Shown here piece by piece: positions 39,681 to 52,186 of a stretch of 64,000 nucleotides of DNA. The notes beneath the pieces are model-generated. The model was not told the DNA's origin. It did no database searches and worked only from the letters and a program-made list of their open reading frames with translations. Source of the stretch: Pipra filicauda (lineage: Eukaryota > Chordata > Aves > Passeriformes > Pipridae); NCBI RefSeq assembly GCF_003945595.2, contig NW_024104552.1, forward strand, positions 124,001-188,000. Direction: 5' to 3'. A program made the position numbers and the translations under genes. Position 1 is the first letter of the stretch, and every line of letters starts with the position of its first letter.

Positions 39681-39845
39681 AACAGGTTGCCCAGAGCAGC
39701 TGTAGATGCCCCATCCCTGGAAGTGTTTAAGTCCAGGTTGGGTGGGGCTTTGAGCAACCTGGGATAGTGCAAGGTGTCCCTGCCCATGGCAGGGGAATTG
39801 GAACTAGAGTATTAAAGTAATTTCCAACTCAAATCGTTCTATTAA
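39681..39845 (+). mobile_element. CR1 LINE 3' end fragment (plus)
   Basis: A short 5'-truncated CR1 tail. It begins AACAGGTTGCCCAGAGCAGC, continues CCCCATCCCTGGAAGTG and GGGGCTTTGAGCAACCTGG, and has the stem CCCTGCCCATGGCAGGGG. It ends with TTTCCAACTCAAATCGTTCT, where the terminal octamer repeat has decayed to TATTAAA. It belongs to the same CR1 3'-end type as the copies at 10.6 and 37.7 kb, which lie in the same orientation. Confidence 0.93.
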
Positions 39846-41080
39846 ATTTAAAAAAAAAAACTTGCTTAAATGCTCTCAGTTAAAACCCCATTTCTGATCT
39901 AAAATTGCTGTGTTCTGATGAGGGCTGTATCTGATCACAATAATATTTGGTTCATTATCTTCTAATCTGCAGCCTGCAAACTGGCTGGTTTTTTTGTGAC
40001 AGTGATGTACGGTCCATGGCATGTAACTGAAGTTAACATTTATATTGAGCTTAGTGATTTAAGTACAGTTAATCTCTTTATTAATGCTGATTAGTAGTCT
40101 GCATGATCATGTTTTCATTTCTAGTTGACAGAGAAAGAACATTTGGTTAACTCCTTGGTGAAAGCAAGAATGCATCTTTTTACCCTAATTACAACTATTT
40201 CTAACAGTTACTAGTGTATTTTTTAATTTATAACAAAAAAATAGTGGAGAAAAAAAGCTATATGCCACATTTTAAACAATTAGCATATAACTTAATATTA
40301 GCTTAATGCATGGAACTCTTGTGCAACTTAATAAGATGATATCACTGAAAAAGAAGCCAAATTGCCCTACTCTGCTCTGGCCAATATATCTGTATGCAAA
40401 CAAAACAGCACCAGATCTTTAAATCTTTGCTCTGTCCTCAGCTGATCATGAGGACCTTGGAATTTCTCCCTGGCCTTTTCAGTGCAGACTGGACTTTCAA
40501 AGTCTGCCGGGCACAACTCCTTCTGTTTCAAGCAGGTTCCTCCGCTCTGCCCCCACTCTGTGTTAAGTGGTGTGGAGTGTTTTGGCAAAGCTGCTGACTC
40601 AATTAAGAAATGCTGTCGCTCTTACCTTTCTTTTTGAAGAGACAAATAGGTACTTACACATCTGGGAGCAAAACCAAGATAACATGTTACTGAATGTTAA
40701 ATTTTCCATCTGAAGATTTATTAAGTGTTCAGAAGCATTTTACTTTAGTTCTGAATATTAAAAGGATAATTGTATTTCTGGAGTTGTCTGCGTTTGAGGT
40801 ACAAATCACCAAGTGTTTTAATTCAGGGCATGTAATTGTGTCGCTTTGATTGATTGCATATTTAAGGCAAAAGAGCATTTTTTAAATCCAGGCTGAACAT
40901 TTTAGTTGTTTGCTCTTGATTAAAAGCGCCTCGTGGTGGCATATTATCAGAAAGAGGTTTGGCTAGTAAGGTATCACAAAGTAACAACACTTCAATGTTT
41001 TTGCTACTTCTCTCTGCGGGAAATGTATTGTGAAAATTCCATACTCTTCTAAAATGGCCCAAATGGAAAGCTAGGGATGC
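39846..41080. other. anonymous non-coding stretch
   Basis: AT-rich sequence starting with a 10-base A run just after the CR1 tail. ORFs near 40.4-40.6 kb overlap on both strands and are unrecognised. No other repeat or gene was seen. Confidence 0.55.
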
Positions 41081-41159
41081 ATACACACACACACACGTGT
41101 ATGTATGACGCATATGTGTATGTATGCATATATATAGATAGATAGATAGATGTGTGTGT
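41081..41159. repeat. compound microsatellite (CA, GTAT, GATA, TG)
   Basis: In order: a CA tract of seven units (41083-41096), imperfect GTATGTATG and CATATGTGTATGTATG stretches, a TATATA block, GATA units (about 41135-41151) and a TG tract (41151-41159). It is a compound simple repeat, likely to vary in length among individuals. Confidence 0.95.
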
Positions 41160-43254
41160 CTGTTCCTTTTCATAGGAGTATATCTGCATACACTTTGAAT
41201 AGAAATGTCAGTGCCAGCGCTTGCAGGCTATGACAAAGCCCCACTGCCATGCAGCAAATAATAATCCTATGCTATGCCAGCAGAGGCTATTGCTATCTCT
41301 GGATTCACTGAGTCTTTTTTTCAGCACAGGTTTTCCGAGTCTTGTTTTCAGCACCGGTTTTCTCTTTCTTGAATTACCTGGATGTATGCACTCCCTTTCC
41401 CAGCTTCCATGTAATGTACAGTCATAATTAGACACTGGCTTTGGATGGGGAAGTTGCATCATTAGGAGAAAGGGTAGGGTGTCTCTAAGTCCCTTTCTTA
41501 AACCTGTGGAGACAGAGCAAAACAAATCCTCCTGTTAGCATGGGAAGGCCCAGGTGCTAATCTTGTTTTCAGAGCTTGAGGCCTCAGTGTTTCACATCAC
41601 GGGCAGTTGTTAAACAGACGTGAGGCCGTAATGGGTGTATGAGATTACAGTGAAGGTGAGAGATATTGTGGATACAGGACAGACCGAATGAATGAGTAAG
41701 CCCAGCTGGATCCAGGCTCAGCAGGGTGTAGACGAGAAGATTAGAGGACACCTGGGTGAAAAACCACTATGTCAAAAATACCACATTTGGGAAAAGGGAG
41801 CAGTGTGAACAAATGCTGATGTTAAAGAAAAAAGATGGAGGGGAGATAAGGTAGGCACTCCTGGGGAGATATCAATGACCCCAGCAAAGGATGGAGGGAC
41901 TGAACCCCTCTGCTCTGTGAATAATATGTTGTGCTGTTGTAAGTGGTAGAGCCAATGTGCCAGGTGGCAATGGAAATGAGTTTTCTTGAGCCAGCAGTTG
42001 CCAGAAATGGAAACTGAGTCATGAATTTCAGTGGCCAGTCACCTCATGTTTTCAAATTACATTTTTTGACCAATGATCTGTGCATGACTCCTATTCCCGA
42101 CTTCAACAGAGTCATCATCCAGAACCATTTTCATACCAGTATCAGTACAGGATGGTGGTGGATTTTTCAACTCCACTGTTGTAGTTCAGATGACGGGCCC
42201 ACAAGCATAGAAGAGATGAAAGCAACTGACAGGCACAGCTGGCCAGTGACACAGTAGTTAGCCTTCAGGCTTTGAACATGGTGTTGACCAGCAGAAAGCA
42301 AGCAGTGTTATGTGGAAGAAAGGTGAAAGAAGAACAGGGCCCAAGATCTCATGAGAGAACTCAGGAGAAAGGATTTCATATATCTTCCTCAGCCTCTCCA
42401 TACTTTGAGCGTAGATGTGAAAAATATTTCGTGCAATAAGGTAGAGTGTGAGAAAACTTCCTGCAGAAAGGAGTTCTATGCCAGTATTTGTTCTTGGCAA
42501 GGACATTTTGAAATTTTGAGGCAGTCACAGCAAATGTTCACCTGGATACTTCTCTGAGATGTGGAGATGAGTGGTAGACTTCTAATAAATATATTAAATA
42601 TTAGTTTGGCCGTAAAGATGCTCCTCTTGTGCAGTAAGCCTTACCTACTAACCAAGATTTCGGTGTTTAGAGGAGATTAAATAGCAGTTCTTGCCATTAT
42701 TCAAATTGGATATTTCATATCTTCCTTTTGCTGGAGTTAATTTTATTTCATACAGATGGATTTAGCAATAATGAGGTAATTGCATTTTCTGGTGATTAAC
42801 ATTGCCCCAGTGTAAAGTATAAGAGCCACAGCTCCAAGAGCACTGTCTTCCAAAGTCATCCTATCACACTGCCCATTGGCAGAGGCAAATGAAGTTAAGT
42901 AATTTAGTTAGCTATGATTAGCATTTAAAGCTGTCTACCCAGGTCCACAATTCATTCTGTATTATTTCACATAAGCTGTTAACAGTATTAGTTGAAGGCA
43001 GTCTAATTCAGGGAGGTAGTAATTCAGTCTGTCCTCCTCCTCTGAATTCCTGGTTTAAACCAGTAATGAGCAAAGATGGTTCTTATTAGGCACCTGTTAA
43101 GTGTCTGGTGACGAGAGAGTAGGTGACAGCAGCTTGGTTGCTCCAGGACAGCTGTAGATGTGACAAAAAGCGTCATCATGTCTGGTGCTGAGCAACCTGG
43201 GTTGGCAGAAACAGTATTTGCCCTGGCTGGCCTGATGCCTCTGGATGTCATCAA
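41160..43254. other. anonymous stretch with a 27-bp duplication
   Basis: No gene was seen. At 41310-41336 and 41337-41363 a 27-bp unit is repeated in tandem with three differences (the CAGCACAGGTTTTCC and CAGCACCGGTTTTCT parts). ORFs on both strands are unrecognised. A short CR1-like word pair at 43149-43200 is too weak to call. Confidence 0.5.
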
Positions 43255-46200
43255 ATGGTGCTGGGAGAAGGTGTGGGAAAGGCTGCTTTCCTCCCACTTC
43301 CCTTGTCCAGGCTGCAGCTAAACACAAGTCTGGTTCTCAGAATTGCAAATTTAGCTTCTTCAGAACCAATTAATTCACTTATGAAAGCCAACACCCCCCA
43401 TCCCACCCCCTATCGCAACTTTAAAGGATGTGCCAGTTGGGCATGCTGCAAAAGCCGTTTACAGTTGGAATAAAGCAGGACCTGGGGTGGTGGTGCCAGG
43501 CCCAGCTTCTTTTGAAACCTCAGGAAAGGCTGTTGCAGTGTGGGTGCCTGTCTGTACTCTTTTGTATATTAACATACGTGCCAACTGGGCGAGTGTGGGC
43601 AAAGGCAGAGTCTGGCTTAATGGCACACAAAGCAAGTGTCAGCTAAATAGGTTTTCTTTATCTTAATAAGTGATGCGATGTTGGCTTCAGTACAACTGTG
43701 CTGGGTTGTGGTGCAGCAGTTTCCAGCTCTGCTCTCTGCCATCTGTCCCAGCTGGTTGCTGAGTTGTCACTGCCTGCCTGGGTGTCCTCCTCAGGGGCAG
43801 GCTGGCAGTGCCACACGTGCACACCCCATCAGAAACACTCTGGGTTCACTCAGCAAAATTGCCTCCTGAAAGCCTAGCTTCACAGTTTTCGACCAGGCCT
43901 ATTGCCTGACCCAAATGGCACCCTGATTTTCAGGTTTAAATGTACCAACAACCAGAAAAAAAGACAAGGTCAAATCATACTTCGTTGGTGTTAGGATTTG
44001 TCACCTAAAGAAAATACCATGAGCAGAATTGTTAGTCAAGGTGTTAATGAACTTTTTTAGCATTAATGGAAAATCCTATATTCTTTTTAACACGTTTTTT
44101 AACTCTCACAGCCCTTCAAAAAAGCAGGGAAATAAAACAATCTGCCTCTGCTTGTTACCTTTTGCTCTGCGAGAGGTTTCTAGCCCTTTGGGCCAGCTCT
44201 GGCTTTTTTTCACCTCCCACCCAGTACGGGGGAAACTAGAGATGGTGCGTGTGTAACACAGATGGAGACTCAGCATATGGGTCATGCCAGTGAGAATTAA
44301 GAGGGGGAGTGAAGCATGAAGACGTGTTGCCCCTGACGCCTTGGTGAGAGCTGTTGTTTGGGATGGTTTCTCTCTCTACCCTGATGGATTGGCAGCAGTG
44401 CATGGTACAAAGCCTTTCTCTAATTTCCCTTGCCTAGTGGAGAAGGGCTTTCCCACTTTAACAGCCCCAGTGCCTTTTTGTAATCTCATACGCCTGCAAA
44501 AACCCACCATTTTGGTAGCTCAGTGTATTATTTTTATAATATCTGTAAGTGTCTTTAATCACCAACGTGCAAAAAGTGCCATTTGTCTTTGTAATAGTGC
44601 TTTCCTTTTTAATCATGTTCCATCTTTACTGTTTTTCTGCCAGCCCTCGACAATGTTTCATTTTAGCTCAAAGTGAAAGAACATAGACTGTATGTTAAGT
44701 TAAAATAGACTGTAATCCTCAGCTATTGTTTGATCAGTTTTAATTTAATTTTGCTGCAATGAAAATATAATGAGAGGATGAACTCCAGAACATACAATTC
44801 GAGTAAAGTTGCTGTCAACATTACTGAACCAACTTTTGCAACAGCAGTGGAGATCTAAGCCTAGCAGCTCTTTACAGTGCGGTCTGAAGCTCTATGGTTT
44901 ATCTGCTCAAGTGTGAGGCATATTTTTCAAAAATTTTCCAAAGTACTCTCTAAATTTTGAGTAGATGCCTTTTGGGATGTTTATATGAAATGCCTTGGGA
45001 GTGCCTCTCTGATAGGCTCGATTGCCCTTTATGTGACAGCACCGTTCTTTGTCCTCAAGCCTCTTTATCAGCAGGCTTTGAGGACGTCATCAAAAAAGTT
45101 AGCATTTGTTTGGTGTGCTTTTGGTGCAGATATAATGCAGAAATCTCTAATTATCAAGACTCCTTTGCTATTTTCTTCTCTTTTTTAGCTCTGTGTAGGA
45201 AAGGAAAAAAAAGCCTCCTCCCCCAGACTGCAGATATTCTACCTTGTCTAGGTCCTCTGATTTTCAATAGTATTGTCGTGACTGCTCTGTCTCTGATCTA
45301 CTTGTCCTCCATCCAGCTTCAGCCTGTCTGTTGCTCTTTCGGGATTCAAACACAATTTCCCACTCCTCACAGGAATTATTTTTGGAACTTTAAAAATACT
45401 CCATCCGTAACGTGGTGTTCCTATGCGAGCTGCCTGTGTTGGGAGTATGACTTGGAGGAGGAAAGCGAGGCTACAGCCTCCCCAGCAAAGCTGATACAGT
45501 GCTGCCTTTTTATCTGGTCCGTATTTATGCGTGACTGTGGCATATGAAAAGAGCAGCCCTAAACTAGTCCTGCTCTTGGGACTGGTCCAAGACCTGCTTG
45601 GAGATGAGAAGGTGTTTGCCTGGGGAAGGATTCTTCACCAGTAACCTGTGCTCTGCTTCCATTTTATCAGTGGTTAAAAGCTTTTGCTGGAAGATGCAGA
45701 AGCTAATGTTTGGAGGGGATGTTTCTTATTAGTTAAGCCTAATAGCTGCTCCTGAGTAAGATGAATGGTGGCAGGGCACATTCTTTGCTAATCTTGCTTT
45801 GTTTTCTTTGCTTTTTAAATTGCTTCAGCTAAAGAAGTAAAGATTAGGTCATATGCTCAAGAAAAGTATTTGTTCTTGTGAACCCACCAGTGGTCAGTAT
45901 GCTATCCTGGGAAAGCATTCCTGTTCCTGCTGGCCTGAAAGCTGTACAGTGCTTGGGAATCCTGCTGCCTCCAATCTGAATAACAGTGGAACATATCTAG
46001 GTGGCCCCTGGGTAGACCTAGAAACATCCCTACATTCTTCTCAGCTGGCCACAGCTGCAAGCCAGGTTCAAGGACAGCATGTGTGGTTTCCTCTCTTCAT
46101 ATACAGAGTTTCTTTGTTAAGCAGACAGTTGCCTTGATTCCACAAATAGAAAAATTAATCATCTCTCTGTGCAAAAGGCAGATACAAAAATACTATTGAT

Positions 46201-48847
46201 TCATTTGAGTGGCATCTTTTGTTTCTTGTTTGATTTTCTTTAGGGTTACATATATATGGGGGGGTGGATACATACATTACACACTTATACAGGTCTTGCA
46301 GGATACTGTTGTTCTGAGCAAGATCATTGAATCTGACATGTTAAGAGGGTGGGGTGAAAGAGAATGGAAATCAGCTTTCTAAAACAGAGGCCAGAAGAGA
46401 TATGTGCTGTTGGTGAGGTAGCAGTGATCAAAAACTAATGTGAAAAAAGAGTAGATTGCAGGCATTCACAGGCCCTGGGAAGAAGTGCTGGTCTCAAATG
46501 AGCTGTTGCAGCTGGATCCAGTCAACATTTCCCTTGGGAGTAGGGTACCCACAGGTCTTTTGACAGCAGAATTTCCCAGTTCAGAGGGGCTGATACATGG
46601 GTCTTGGAACCCTGTTTGTAAAACTGTGATAGTTCAGGGAGTACAAGCCAAAGTGGGCTATGTGTGCAACCAACCTGCAGTAACACTTTAATTTTCATTA
46701 ATTTATAGAAGAACCTGCAAGTAAAATTTACTGTGGAATGAGATTACTTTCATGAGTTATACTTGACTCCAGCCAAAGAGTGCATGCAATAGAGGTGCTT
46801 ATCAGCCTGTAAGAAATGTCATAATAATGGAGGAATATAGGATCATATAGTTAAAGATTGTGGCCCCACTTGCACTCCCTTGTCCAGGAAGGCTGCATAA
46901 GTGTCTACTTAACTTTAGGCTTACACATATTCTTTTTCCTTCAGAGGGATTTAGGCATATGCTGGAATAATTTCCTGAACTAATACTCTCCAGATGCACA
47001 ATGGAGCAGAATCAAAATTTTAAGAGTAGCTGTTCTTTGCTCTATGTTCACTAGTGCTGGTTCTCGACAAATATTTTTAACTTAAGCCCGTTAATACTAT
47101 TTCAAAGGTAAATTTATTGTCTGTACATGAGTGTGCTTAGTCTAAAAACCCACTCTATACTAGCAAACTCAGAAAGAAGTGTTATCTCATCTACTTACCC
47201 TATCAGTTTGTGAACTGTCAACCAGCAGCTATGAAAACATCTCCAGTTGCTCCATTGGCCAAGCATTGGTGAAGGGTGTTTGCCTCTTAAAATTCAAAGA
47301 ACACACAGAAATCGTATTTATTTGCCACCAGTATGGGTTGACCTGGCTTCTATGGGGTAAGGCTGATGAATCAAAAGGGAGTTTAAGTAGGTGCCTGGAA
47401 TCCAGCTTTGCTCCGGCATGACTGGAGGCTCCATCATCTGTGCATCAGCTGGAACCACTAATGCATAACAATTAGATTTAATGAAGGAAAGCTGCTGATA
47501 TTTGAATCGTGATATCATGTTCACTCAAAATTTGTTACGGGTTTCCTCAAGGTATTTTGTCCTGGGTTTTGTCTACGTGGGTTCACAAAAATGGATTTGT
47601 CCATCTTGTTTTAGGAAAAAGGAGTTGCTCATCCGCAGCAACTATCACACATACCCTTCCTGACAAAGCTGCTGGCTCCTCCGTCCTTCCCACTTGGTGT
47701 TTGTCCTTTACGTCGGTGGCTTATTCTGAGTGAACGTCACTTCCTTGCTTGTGTGCTTGCTGTTGGGGTGGCACCCACCACTGGGAGTCAGTGGGAGAGC
47801 CTCTCCTGAGATTATCCAGCAGCTGAGATTCACTGCCAGGGTTATGGGCTCCTCCTGGGAGAAGAGCATTTGGGGGCTGCACAAAGAATCGCTTCTTAAA
47901 CGTGCGTTTTATATCTTATTTGGTATTTAAGAAACCCTTCCCCATCCTATTGTCTACTGCTCAATCGGATGCCCAGTTCTTATGGGCTACACAAATTGCT
48001 CGCATCAGCTGTTAAGTTGTGCCACTTAACCTTGTGCTTCCTCTCTAGGATAAAGGTAGTTATATTGGACATCTCCAGATGTTCTCACTTTAAAAAAAAA
48101 ATGATGTCTTTGTTTTCTTCACAACTGGTGACTGAGACTGCTGTGGTCTTCCCAGACACTGGAGTAGGTTAAAGCAAACTTCTCTGCCATATGTTCTGTC
48201 GACTTTTTCTGCAGACCCAAAAAGCTTTGTTAGTGTTAATAGCTTAGGAAGTCATAGAACCCCCATGTGTGCTTTCAGGTTCCACAACTGCTACAGTAGG
48301 TGTGACTGCATGTTTGTAGAGGCACTGCTGTCATTATCATCTATGGTGCCAACAGGGAGGAAGTTAATTATGAACTCTGGGATCTTGTCAAGCTGTCAAG
48401 CAACTTGTGGGTGTTATCCTGAAAACTCCAGAAACTATCACAGCATCAGCTTCATCAAAGCCACAGCCCCAAATCGTAAAGCCTAAATCTTCCAGTATGT
48501 ATTGTAGGATTAAAAAGGCCCTGTGCAGCAGGTGTTAAACACCTTAGTCTGCTTGTTTCTTCCAAGCATCCATCTCTGAGGTTCTCTCTATAGGTCTCTT
48601 AAAGGTCATAGGCAACACAGCAAGCAGTTATTTTGTCATAAGAGGTGGATATTTATCATCAACCTTGGCATTCCATTTCTCCATCTGTCTTTTGGGGTAT
48701 GAAAAGCACGTTTACTCAGCGTTCTTTAGCTGCTGTGGCGGTTTTTTATGGAACTTCAAGGCATTGCTAACATTTCTATGTAAAGAAAGCCTGGATTGTC
48801 AGAAAGTGAGAAGTTTGGTTATGAGTTGTTGCAATCAAATGGACTAG
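43255..48847. other. stretch with plus-strand ORF bias
   Basis: Nearly all ORFs of 60 codons or more lie on the plus strand here (about sixteen, against two on the minus strand). They include the longest in the window at 44957-45547 (196 codons). None has a recognisable domain, they sit in different frames, and several overlap. The plus strand looks poor in A and rich in T and C in many lines, which alone removes stop codons from it. I therefore read this as a composition effect, possibly linked to transcription, and not as exons. Confidence 0.4.
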
Positions 48848-50404
48848 CAAGAAAATATTCCAAACTCTGAATAAGTCATTCCTCTAAGACATTATTGGCT
48901 AAAATGGGCAACATGTTTATAGGCTACAAAAGAATGTAAATCTTAAACAGCCTGGAGAGCTGTATGATTTGATTGTCAAGTGACTACAGTAAATGAAATA
49001 TGAGGGGAAAATGTGCAGTCTCTTGTTAGGAAGACTAATTGGGCTTGAAATGGATGTTTTACCAATAGTTTGCGTGTTTTAAATATATCCTCAGATCATT
49101 GCATATAAAAGCATATAAGTAACTGCATAAGGCTAGAATTAGTAGGAAACTTAAAAACAAAACATTTGGGAGTACAGATGCTACAGGAGTAAATTAATCC
49201 AAACAAGGTATTAAATATATCTGCATTCTGGTGAACTTCAGTGTAAACATAGAGATTTCTGTATTTTTACTTTACAAGTCACTGGAAGTAATCCTTATTT
49301 AATCAAAGTGAGCATCAGAGTCTTGAGATACAAGGAAACCATCATATGCAAAGCTGAGTAAATACCTGTTCTTTGAAAATCCTTTTCTGTTTGGTTTGTG
49401 ATACATCTCATCAACTACTTTCCATGGACAGGGACATACATGTCTATATAAAGAGAAGGCACTTAAACAGCAGTCTTAAACTAGCTACTGAAGTTTTAAA
49501 TTACTACATTCAGGTGTTATAAAGATAAGACAGATTCCACCCACGTAGGGAAGTCAGAGTTAACTCTAACTATTCTGACTAGTTACTGTGTTCAAGAAGG
49601 CAGTTATTCTTCTCAGCTTGAAAAAAGCTACTTTATATATTAGGTAGAGTTGAAGAGGTAGACTTTTGATTTAAAAAAGAAAACAAAAATTGGTATGAAC
49701 CCTTTTAGATTACTTTCTCGACAAAAGAATCTGTTCATGTTAGGAGAGAGAAAGAATTCCTTGCCGTTCTAGTGTGTAACTTGAGAAAAGTTAATTACTG
49801 TAGTATACATGATGCCTCCCTCCAATCAAGTAAATAAGCATATATGTAGATATATAATTGCTAACTGATGAATCAAGAGATTGTGTATCTGTTCATGCTT
49901 TGACATTATTAAATTGTAGAGAGTATTGGAATGGGGGGTTCAAAATCAATTACTACAGGTTGCATATGATCAAGTAACACAAATTACAAAATACTTCTGT
50001 GGTTGTTTTATGTACATGATGTATTCTGGTTTATGGGTACTCCTAAAATTACTGCCTGTATCTTACACTACTCAGGTGCACAGTGTTTTTTATTTGAGTA
50101 TTTAAGATCCTCAGAATCATCTTTGAGTAGTTACGGGATCTATAATAGTTAAATTCCAGCACTTTGTAAATGAAAAATCTATGTAGAGGAAGCTATGTAG
50201 GTGTAGACCCAGAGCTGAAACTTCAGAACTTGTTACTGGTGTTTTTACAAAAAACCCCCACAGTATAAAAAGCCAAAGGGCAAACAAACTTGATGCTTAG
50301 CTTTTCCAGAAAGTGGAAAACCTGTCTGTCAACCATGAATTAGTGCAATCTTAAAATGTACACTACAAACATTTCTAGTTTACCTTAGGGATCAGATTAA
50401 GCCA
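48848..50404. other. AT-rich stretch without ORFs
   Basis: No ORF of 60 codons occurs on either strand. The sequence is AT-rich, with A about as common as or commoner than T on the plus strand, in contrast to the preceding stretch. No repeat family was recognised. Confidence 0.6.
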
Positions 50405-50424
50405 GACTACAAATATTTGTAGTC
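50405..50424. repeat. 20-bp perfect palindrome
   Basis: GACTACAAATATTTGTAGTC is its own reverse complement over all 20 bases. A near-copy of its centre (TTACAAATATTTGCAG) follows at 50428-50443. It could be a dimeric factor site or a chance structure. Confidence 0.9.
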
Positions 50425-52186
50425 CATTACAAATATTTGCAGAGAGTTCTGGCTTGTTTTTTTTTTTAAAGATGCTAAATAGCTTCAGTCAATTAACTTG
50501 AGATTTTTTTAAAAAATCACCATGGAGTGAGCAGGCATCGTTCTACAGGAAAACAACTTCAACAGGAAGACATGCACTAATAAAATCTCAAAGATTACTT
50601 GCAGAAAAGGAAAATTTTGGAGAAACTTTCCTAGGATAGTAAGTTGTGTTTGGTACCCTATAAGTGCTCTAGCATTGCATCAGGATATATGCTTTACAAA
50701 TGTAAGCATAAAGCCTGTGTTCTCGGTGGGGTCTGGCTGAGGGGCTGCAAAGAAGAGGTGCTAGGAGTGTTGATCCATGCTGTCCCCATGTGTGTGTGTG
50801 GGGATGCAGGTGCAGAGGAGGTGGCAGTCGTTCCCGGGAAGTCAGACAGTTGGCTGTGAGTGGAAATGTGTCAGAGCCCAGCAGACTTTACCCCTGAGAG
50901 GAGATTTGACTTTATTTGGCCCTTAGAAACAGGAAGCCTAAGGATGGTTTTCTTCCAGGTCACTTCTCTGAAGCTCATTTTTTCCTCGACTGTGCTGCAT
51001 AGGAGACTAACCACATTCAGAAATGGTGTCAGCCCACTTCTCCCTTTCCCATCTCTCTAGGTAGGGGAGAGAAGTTACTGTACACAATAGTTTTGTTCGG
51101 AAGTATGTTTTGCAAGCTAATAATCCAGTTCTTTCCCGTACAGTTAACTGCTTTGAGAGGTTTTTGTCTGACCACATAAGTGGTTCTGGTTTAAAAAAGA
51201 AAGGTTGCAATTTATTTCTTTACATTGTGACTACAAAATTAAGTTTGTGGCAGTAATATATAGTATGGATATGATTAAAATTTTTTATTGCCTTGTGAGT
51301 TCAGCTGCACCACTACAAAAGTGGTTTATATGCTTTACCATAAAAGAAAGGGGATAACCTGTATTGGTGTAATTGTATCCACAATAGAGAAATTTTGCAA
51401 GTTGAACCCAGCACAAAGAATATATATAGACCACATTGCACTTGACCTTGAAATTCCAAGACACATTCTTATAAGAAATTAAGCTAAAGAAAAAGGTCTA
51501 AATGTCAGCAGGCAAAAGGACTTTAACAAATGAAACCATACATAAAATTTGTTACTGTGTTATTTCATGGATGGGACATTACTCTTTCTTCATGCTTTGC
51601 TGTCAACTGGCCTGATATACTTCTGTTCTGATTAATTGTGGTACCCTTTCAGATCAGACAGGCATTGCTAGTGAAGGCTTGCTAGTATGTGTGGCAAAGA
51701 AAATTTGCAGTTGCTGTCTGAACTTTTAGGAGCAGAGATCGTAAGGTATATGACGGAGAAAAAGTCATCTCACCAGGGCTCCTGATGACTGATATGGCAG
51801 AAAATATTTTGTGATCTGTCAGGGGATATAGCTGTGCTGGCTTCCTATTGCACTGCTCTGAGGACTGGATGGGAAGTGTCTACAAGGAGTGATGGGAAAC
51901 ATAGGAAAGTTTTGGATTGTAACCAATATCCTGAACATATATGGAACTCTTGAAAGTTGCGGTTTGGGGGGATTTTTTAAAAAATATGTATATATTTTTT
52001 TATAAATTCAGAACTGCTTCAATCTTTGTTTCATACTGTTAGTAGACACCCTTGAGTCTTCTGATTGCTTCCCACAGAAGACAGTCTTGCCATGGATGGA
52101 GTGACATGCCTGCAGAAGAGATGTCGTCTCTGGTTTTCCTTGTTTTGTTTGAATTAAGGTCCATAGCTAAGCTGTTTCCACAAGTC
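50425..52186. other. anonymous non-coding stretch
   Basis: No gene was seen. A 12-14 base T run lies near 50456-50467. ORFs at 50644-51060 are unrecognised. An AT-rich low-complexity patch lies at 51972-52012. The end of this stretch touches the uncertain left edge of the LTR that follows. Confidence 0.5.

Noticed and set aside
43141..43215. CR1-like words CAGCTGTAGATG and GAGCAACCTGG near each other
   Set aside because: The sequence between them is about half the CR1 spacing and does not match, and no tail follows. Two common words are not enough for a call.
47509..47733. GFPQGI in an ORF resembling the LPQG box of retroviral reverse transcriptase
   Set aside because: No neighbouring polymerase motifs in this or adjacent frames, so a four-residue resemblance is chance.
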